Shown here: positions 54,766-55,963 of the stretch, piece by piece
How the letters are laid out: the number at the start of each line of letters is the position of its first letter
Position numbering within the stretch: the stretch's first letter is position 1
NCBI RefSeq assembly: GCF_900114205.1
Contig: NZ_FOSH01000020.1
Location: 1 to 55,963 of the forward strand
Source of the DNA: Methylophaga sulfidovorans
GTDB lineage: Bacteria; Pseudomonadota; Gammaproteobacteria; Nitrosococcales; Methylophagaceae
Reading direction: 5' to 3'
DNA length: 55,963 nt
Notes under the pieces: generated by a model
Told to the model about the DNA's origin: nothing
What the model saw: only the letters and a program-made list of their open reading frames with translations
The model's database searches: none
Position numbers and translations under genes: made by a program

Positions 54766-54844
54766 GGGTGTACGTGGTACAGACAAGGGAGCGCTTGAGT
54801 GTTTACTTAAGTGTACCTTCCCTACCTTGTAGGATGGTACACCC
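54766..54844. repeat. Large imperfect inverted repeat (about 80 bp)
   Basis: Outer arms GGGTGTAC (54766-54773) and GTACACCC (54837-54844); inner pairing of ACAAGG with CCTTGT and of CTTGAGT with ACTTAAG around GTTT. It could be a MITE-like element or a structured RNA. Confidence 0.55.
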
Positions 54845-54845
54845 T

Positions 54846-55003
54846 CATACTAAATCAAAAACAGCTCTGAAATAGCCGAAAGTGAGAGCTGATGGTAGAT
54901 TGCGGCACTCTGTAATGAGAACCTTAGCCTGTTAATATTGGTCAGAATTATTTACGATAAATTTGTGAGCCCTTAACACGCGTAGGAGTCCCATTTTTGC
55001 AAT
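54846..55003. other. Featureless part of the tRNA-downstream region
   Basis: Between the two hairpin structures I find no ORF, repeat or promoter I can defend. Confidence 0.5.
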
Positions 55004-55065
55004 CCCCCCGTGTACCCTAGACCCTTTTTAGGATTCTAAGGGGTACGGGGGGTATTCTTTTTTTT
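55004..55065 (+). terminator. Strong GC-rich hairpin with T-run
   Basis: CCCCCCGTGTACCC and GGGGTACGGGGGG arms (with small bulges), then TATTCTTTTTTTT. It is terminator-like on the plus strand, but no convincing plus-strand gene precedes it. Confidence 0.6.
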
Positions 55066-55234
55066 ATGCGTAAGCTCTCTCTTTACTGACTACTAGGTGC
55101 AACCTACCGAACAACCACAGCTCACGCTCGTTCTGGCTTGTCTTAGCCTCTATGATGCTGTCCGATGCTGAGTAGTCCAGCCACTCCACGAAGATACCAA
55201 AGCCTAACACCTGCTTGATGCTGAATAGTTCCAT
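55064..55234 (-). CDS. Small ORF (56 aa), island protein of unknown function
   Basis: ATG 55234 is preceded by AGGAAC six bases upstream. The product begins MELFSIKQVLGFGIFVEWLD and ends KERAYA; it is mildly acidic-to-neutral with a mixed hydrophobic pattern and no membrane segment. No family recognised. Size and location resemble accessory genes of phage or island regions. Confidence 0.45.
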   Translation of the reverse strand: MELFSIKQVLGFGIFVEWLDYSASDSIIEAKTSQNERELWLFGRLHLVVSKERAYA

Positions 55235-55536
55235 TGTTGTTCCTAGTTGGTTGATAAAGGTCGCTAGGAGATCATGAGAGGTGTATCAGCGTCAACATAT
55301 GTGCTATCGAGAGTGTCTCGTGTGTGGTTTAGTTGTACTGGTGTATAGCTGTGAGGCCGCATGGTTAAATAGATTGAGCTTTATTACTAATCTAGTCATG
55401 ACTCAACTATAGAACTTAATAAATTTTCTGTCACAGTCCTTCCTTCTGATAACCTGCGTTAGATTACATGGTGCTTTTGCTAGGTTAAAGGGTATGCTTT
55501 ACTACATGTATCCATAGCTATGGTGAGAACACAGTA
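55235..55536. other. 302-base gap between two tiny island ORFs
   Basis: Divergent promoters for the flanking small ORFs are expected here. A 24-codon frame at 55274 follows AGGAG, but has nothing else to support it. No repeat or RNA recognised. Confidence 0.4.

Positions 55537-55963
<427 letters not shown>

Overview
The window is a moderately AT-rich chromosomal segment of a gammaproteobacterium. The core genes (dksA, tamA/tamB, rlmF, hslR, yccA, moaA, tRNA-Ser) and the doeB-doeD-doeA-doeC order of an ectoine-degradation operon suggest a halotolerant marine organism, possibly a Methylophaga-like methylotroph. That assignment is inference from gene content and was not tested. Both window edges are cut inside insertion sequences: IS1595-type on the left and IS3-type on the right.

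Layout. 1-3.9 kb: an IS1595 remnant that truncates a membrane-protein gene, a dCache diguanylate cyclase, an Rrf2 regulator and a lipocalin. 3.9-9.7 kb: a cysteine hydrolase, a voltage-gated cation channel, Dps, a DUF2061 membrane protein under a strong Fur-box match, a chromate transporter with a coupled GNAT enzyme, a CPXCG protein and a PepSY membrane protein. 9.65-14.8 kb (minus strand): the four-gene ectoine catabolic operon. 15-21 kb (plus strand): a NemR-like TetR regulator with two identical operators, then YqhD-type aldehyde reductase, quinone oxidoreductase and Old Yellow Enzyme, which together look like a reactive-electrophile defence unit. A two-propeller sorbosone dehydrogenase-like protein follows. 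21-24.3 kb (minus): a porin / periplasmic binding protein / CHASE-HAMP-PAS-GGDEF operon.

24.3-24.9 kb is the most unusual non-coding stretch. It holds three direct repeats of about 100-109 bp, each with DnaA-box-like 9-mers, an invariant 36-bp core and a terminal AT-rich palindrome. One palindrome carries a symmetric, compensating base change. Then come ogt, a copper/silver efflux block (two small exported proteins, CusC/CusB/CusA-like RND pump, MerR-family regulator, CopA-type ATPase with a MerR-style 20-bp-spaced promoter), metY, rlmF, a DgcZ-like Zn-binding diguanylate cyclase, a class I aminotransferase and dksA.

40.8-54.1 kb is mostly housekeeping: tamB/tamA; an AraC regulator beside an acetaldehyde-type dehydrogenase and acs (a plausible C2 oxidation/activation route); hslR; a half-length MazG; moaA; a DUF2892 protein; yccA. 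A tRNA-Ser(UGA) at 54285 is followed by about 1.6 kb of gene-poor sequence with 13-bp-phased TTACCAC repeats, strong hairpins, two tiny ORFs and a gene cut by an IS3-family element. This looks like the edge of a mobile or decayed island.
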